A stretch of DNA of 8,528 nt from Cytophagaceae bacterium (lineage in GTDB: Bacteria > Bacteroidota > Bacteroidia > Cytophagales > Spirosomataceae), in the NCBI GenBank assembly GCA_947459055.1, contig CANHCG010000054.1, positions 1 through 8,528 on the forward strand. The letters are read 5' to 3'. Positions 6,664 through 8,528 of the stretch are shown here, one piece after another (the first letter of the stretch is position 1; every line of letters starts with the position of its first letter). Under the pieces are notes generated by a model, which worked only from the letters and a program-made list of their open reading frames with translations, searched no databases and was not told where the DNA came from. Both the position numbers and the translations under genes were made by a program.

Positions 6664-6671
6664 CAAAATAA
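6664..6671 (-). promoter_or_regulatory. Weak candidate -7 element for the cytochrome gene
   Basis: TTATTTTG on the minus strand resembles TAnnTTTG but its TA is shifted by one base (TA-TTTTG). It sits in the 55-nt murQ-cytochrome spacer, 23 nt before the ATG at 6640. No -33 element is evident. It is the only candidate for an independent cytochrome promoter; read-through from murQ is the alternative. Confidence 0.22.
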
Positions 6672-6695
6672 GGCATTTTAAGATTAATCACGAAA

Positions 6696-7520
6696 TTAAT
6701 TTGCCTGAAATGCATCCACTGCATTCCGAACACTGCCATGTTTTTCTAATAATTCAGCGGCCATTTCGTCCGAAACACCTGTTGCTTCGCGCACCATGCG
6801 GATCGCCCGGAGGACCAATTTATGGTTACTGAGCTGCATATCGACCATTTTATTGCCTCGCACGCGGCCCAATTGGATCATCACCGTCGTCGAAATCATA
6901 TTTAAAACCAACTTCTGCGCCGTACCAGATTTCATCCGGGTACTACCGGTCACATATTCAGGCCCTACCACCACTTCAATCGGATATTTCGCCTCCTTTG
7001 CCACCAAACTTCCCGCATTACAAACAATACATCCCGTTAAAATCCCTTGGGCATTTGCGGCTCGCAATCCACCAATCACATAAGGCGTCCGGCCCGAAGC
7101 CGCAATCCCTATCACGGTATCTAAGGAGTCGATTTGATAGGCTTCCATATCCTTCCAAGCCTGTTGCTCATCATCCTCTGCATTTTCTACGGCCTTCCGT
7201 ATCGCTGAGTCACCCCCGGCAATGAGACCAATGACCCAATCGTGTGGCACGCCATAGGTCGGCGGGCATTCCGAAGCATCCACCACACCCAAACGACCCG
7301 AAGTCCCCGCACCGATATAAAATAAACGACCTCCCTGTTTCATTCGCACAACAATCTCATGCACGAGCGATTCAATCGCAGGAATGACTTTTTCTACGGC
7401 GAAAGGAACGGTTTTGTCTTCGGCATTAATTTGGCGCAACAGCGTGTCAACCGTTTGTTTATCCAAATCCTCATACGAAGAACTAGATTCAGTGGCGAGT
7501 AAGGTTAAATTTTCAGCCAT
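6696..7520 (-). CDS. murQ: N-acetylmuramic acid 6-phosphate etherase
   Basis: Cleaves the D-lactyl ether of MurNAc-6-phosphate to give GlcNAc-6-phosphate and D-lactate in cytosolic peptidoglycan recycling. The protein has 274 residues, slightly shorter than E. coli MurQ (about 298) at the C-terminus. TESSSSYEDLDKQ (10-22) and INAED (31-35) match the family N-terminus. The SIS domain has YIGAGTSGRLGVVDASECPPT (68-88) and the family block GLIAGGDSAIRKAVENAEDD (98-117). E84 and E115 align with the catalytic glutamates E83 and E114 of the E. coli enzyme. IAASGRTPYVIG (139-150) and VTGSTRMKSGTAQKLVLNM (190-208) are further signatures. The ATG shares one base with the peptidase stop (TAATG), indicating translational coupling. 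No MurNAc kinase, permease or PTS gene is nearby. Confidence 0.96.
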   Translation of the reverse strand: MAENLTLLATESSSSYEDLDKQTVDTLLRQINAEDKTVPFAVEKVIPAIESLVHEIVVRMKQGGRLFYIGAGTSGRLGVVDASECPPTYGVPHDWVIGLIAGGDSAIRKAVENAEDDEQQAWKDMEAYQIDSLDTVIGIAASGRTPYVIGGLRAANAQGILTGCIVCNAGSLVAKEAKYPIEVVVGPEYVTGSTRMKSGTAQKLVLNMISTTVMIQLGRVRGNKMVDMQLSNHKLVLRAIRMVREATGVSDEMAAELLEKHGSVRNAVDAFQAN

Positions 7521-8528
7521 TAGGATTCTTGGGATAAGCGATGAAAATTGGCAAAAAAATGCGGAATCGTCTCGATGCCTTTATAGAAATTAAATAAGCC
7601 ATAATGCTCATTGGGTGAGTGAATCGCATCTGAATCCAATCCAAATCCCATCAAAATCGACTTAATGCCTAATTCTTTTTCAAAAAGCGCCACGATTGGG
7701 ATACTTCCACCACCTCGCGTAGGCACCGGTTCTTTTCCAAAAGTCTCGGCCAATGCTTCTGAGGCGGCTTGATAAGCAATACTGTCGGTGGGCATAATAT
7801 ACGCCTCACCCCCATGATGAGGTTTCACGGTTACGGTCACTCCTTGGGGAGCGATGGCTTTGAAATGATCGGTAAATAATTGCGTAATCGTTTCAGAAGA
7901 TTGATTAGGCACCAGGCGCATGGAAATTTTCGCATAGGCCATGGAAGGCAAAACGGTTTTAGCGCCTTCGCCTGTATATCCACCCCAGATGCCGTTGACA
8001 TCTAAGGTAGGCCGAATCGAAGCCCGCTCAATGGTCGAATAGCCCTTTTCCCCATGCACGCTTTGAATCCCTAAATCTTTTTGATAAGCATCTAAATCAA
8101 AAGGCGTTTGTGCCATGGCCGCTCGATCGGACGCACTTAATTCGATAACTCCATTATAAAATCCGGGGATTGTGATGTGATTAAATTCATCGTGCATAGA
8201 GGCAATCATTTGGCACAAAATATTGATCGGATTTGCTACAGCCCCGCCATAAACTCCCGAATGTAAATCTCGATTAGGTCCTTGAACCGAAACCTCCATG
8301 TAACTAAGGCCACGTAGACCGACGTCAATCGATGGTATATCATTCGCAATAATTGCCGTATCGGATATTAAAATCACATCGGCTTTTAAAAGCTCTTTAT
8401 TGGCCTCCACAAAAATCCCTAAATGATCCGAACCCACTTCCTCTTCGCCTTCAATCATGAACTTAACATTACAAGTCAATTCTCCGCTGGCCAACATCGC
8501 CTCAAAGGCCTTCACATGCATAAACACC
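7520..8528 (-). CDS. M20 family dipeptidase (N-terminus cut by window edge)
   Basis: The C-terminal 336 or so residues of a metallo-dipeptidase of the carnosinase/DUG1-like M20 group, which uses two Zn ions to hydrolyse dipeptides or acyl-amino acids. The frame is still open at the right edge, and about 110-120 residues, including the GHxDVxP metal motif, should lie beyond it. Visible signatures are MIEGEEEVGS (catalytic Glu and metal ligand), ISDT (metal-ligand Asp), GLRGLSYMEV and DLHSGVYGG (dimerisation lid), RPTLDVNGIWGGYTGEGAKTVLP, RGGGSIPI and the terminal metal ligand in SPNEHYG. No lid or C-terminal truncation is apparent. The stop overlaps the murQ start by 1 nt. Substrate is unknown; given murQ, peptides released from cell-wall turnover are one possibility, but general dipeptide use fits equally. 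Confidence 0.93.
   Translation of the reverse strand, partial: VFMHVKAFEAMLASGELTCNVKFMIEGEEEVGSDHLGIFVEANKELLKADVILISDTAIIANDIPSIDVGLRGLSYMEVSVQGPNRDLHSGVYGGAVANPINILCQMIASMHDEFNHITIPGFYNGVIELSASDRAAMAQTPFDLDAYQKDLGIQSVHGEKGYSTIERASIRPTLDVNGIWGGYTGEGAKTVLPSMAYAKISMRLVPNQSSETITQLFTDHFKAIAPQGVTVTVKPHHGGEAYIMPTDSIAYQAASEALAETFGKEPVPTRGGGSIPIVALFEKELGIKSILMGFGLDSDAIHSPNEHYGLFNFYKGIETIPHFFANFHRLSQES

Noticed and set aside
6641..6739. Longer cytochrome start at ATG 6739, overlapping the end of murQ.
   Set aside because: It would bury the clear signal peptide 33 residues inside the protein; ATG 6640 gives a standard secreted cytochrome.

Overview
The window looks like chromosomal DNA from a member of Bacteroidota, most likely an aerobic Cytophagales-type bacterium. 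Several signs agree. Gene starts lack Shine-Dalgarno sequences. TAnnTTTG motifs, the -7 element of Bacteroidota promoters, lie just upstream of guaB, hemE, engB and the DUF5606-like gene. The DUF5606-like protein belongs to a family I know only from this phylum. An exported SUMF1-like protein lies beside a Tat-signal Gfo/Idh/MocA oxidoreductase, a pairing common in Bacteroidota and Planctomycetes. The genus cannot be read from the sequence alone.

Left block, 1-2356, minus strand: apbE, then a SUMF1-fold protein, then a Tat-exported Gfo/Idh/MocA oxidoreductase that runs off the window. The genes are 2 and 18 nt apart, so they probably form an operon. All three products carry export signals, so the block may serve an extracytoplasmic redox or cofactor task.

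Centre, 2357-5690: guaB (IMP dehydrogenase, GTP synthesis) reads rightward from a promoter that overlaps the apbE leader. It converges on hemE (uroporphyrinogen decarboxylase) at a shared bidirectional terminator. hemE diverges from engB, a ribosome-assembly GTPase.

Right block, 5724-8528: a DUF5606-like protein with a lysine/alanine-rich tail ends inside three perfect copies of a 17-nt tandem repeat, followed by a second bidirectional terminator. From the right edge, on the minus strand, come an M20 dipeptidase (N-terminus outside the window), murQ (MurNAc-6-phosphate etherase, overlapping the peptidase stop by 1 nt) and a small secreted cytochrome c551-like protein.

Most of the window is ordinary housekeeping and metabolic DNA. 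No mobile element, CRISPR array, tRNA, rRNA or defence system is visible, and no gap between genes exceeds about 115 nt. The points most worth a second look are the 17-nt repeat over a stop codon, the SUMF1 protein that lacks the formylglycine-enzyme cysteines, the exported apbE cluster with no visible flavin acceptor, and the murQ-peptidase pair without a MurNAc kinase.
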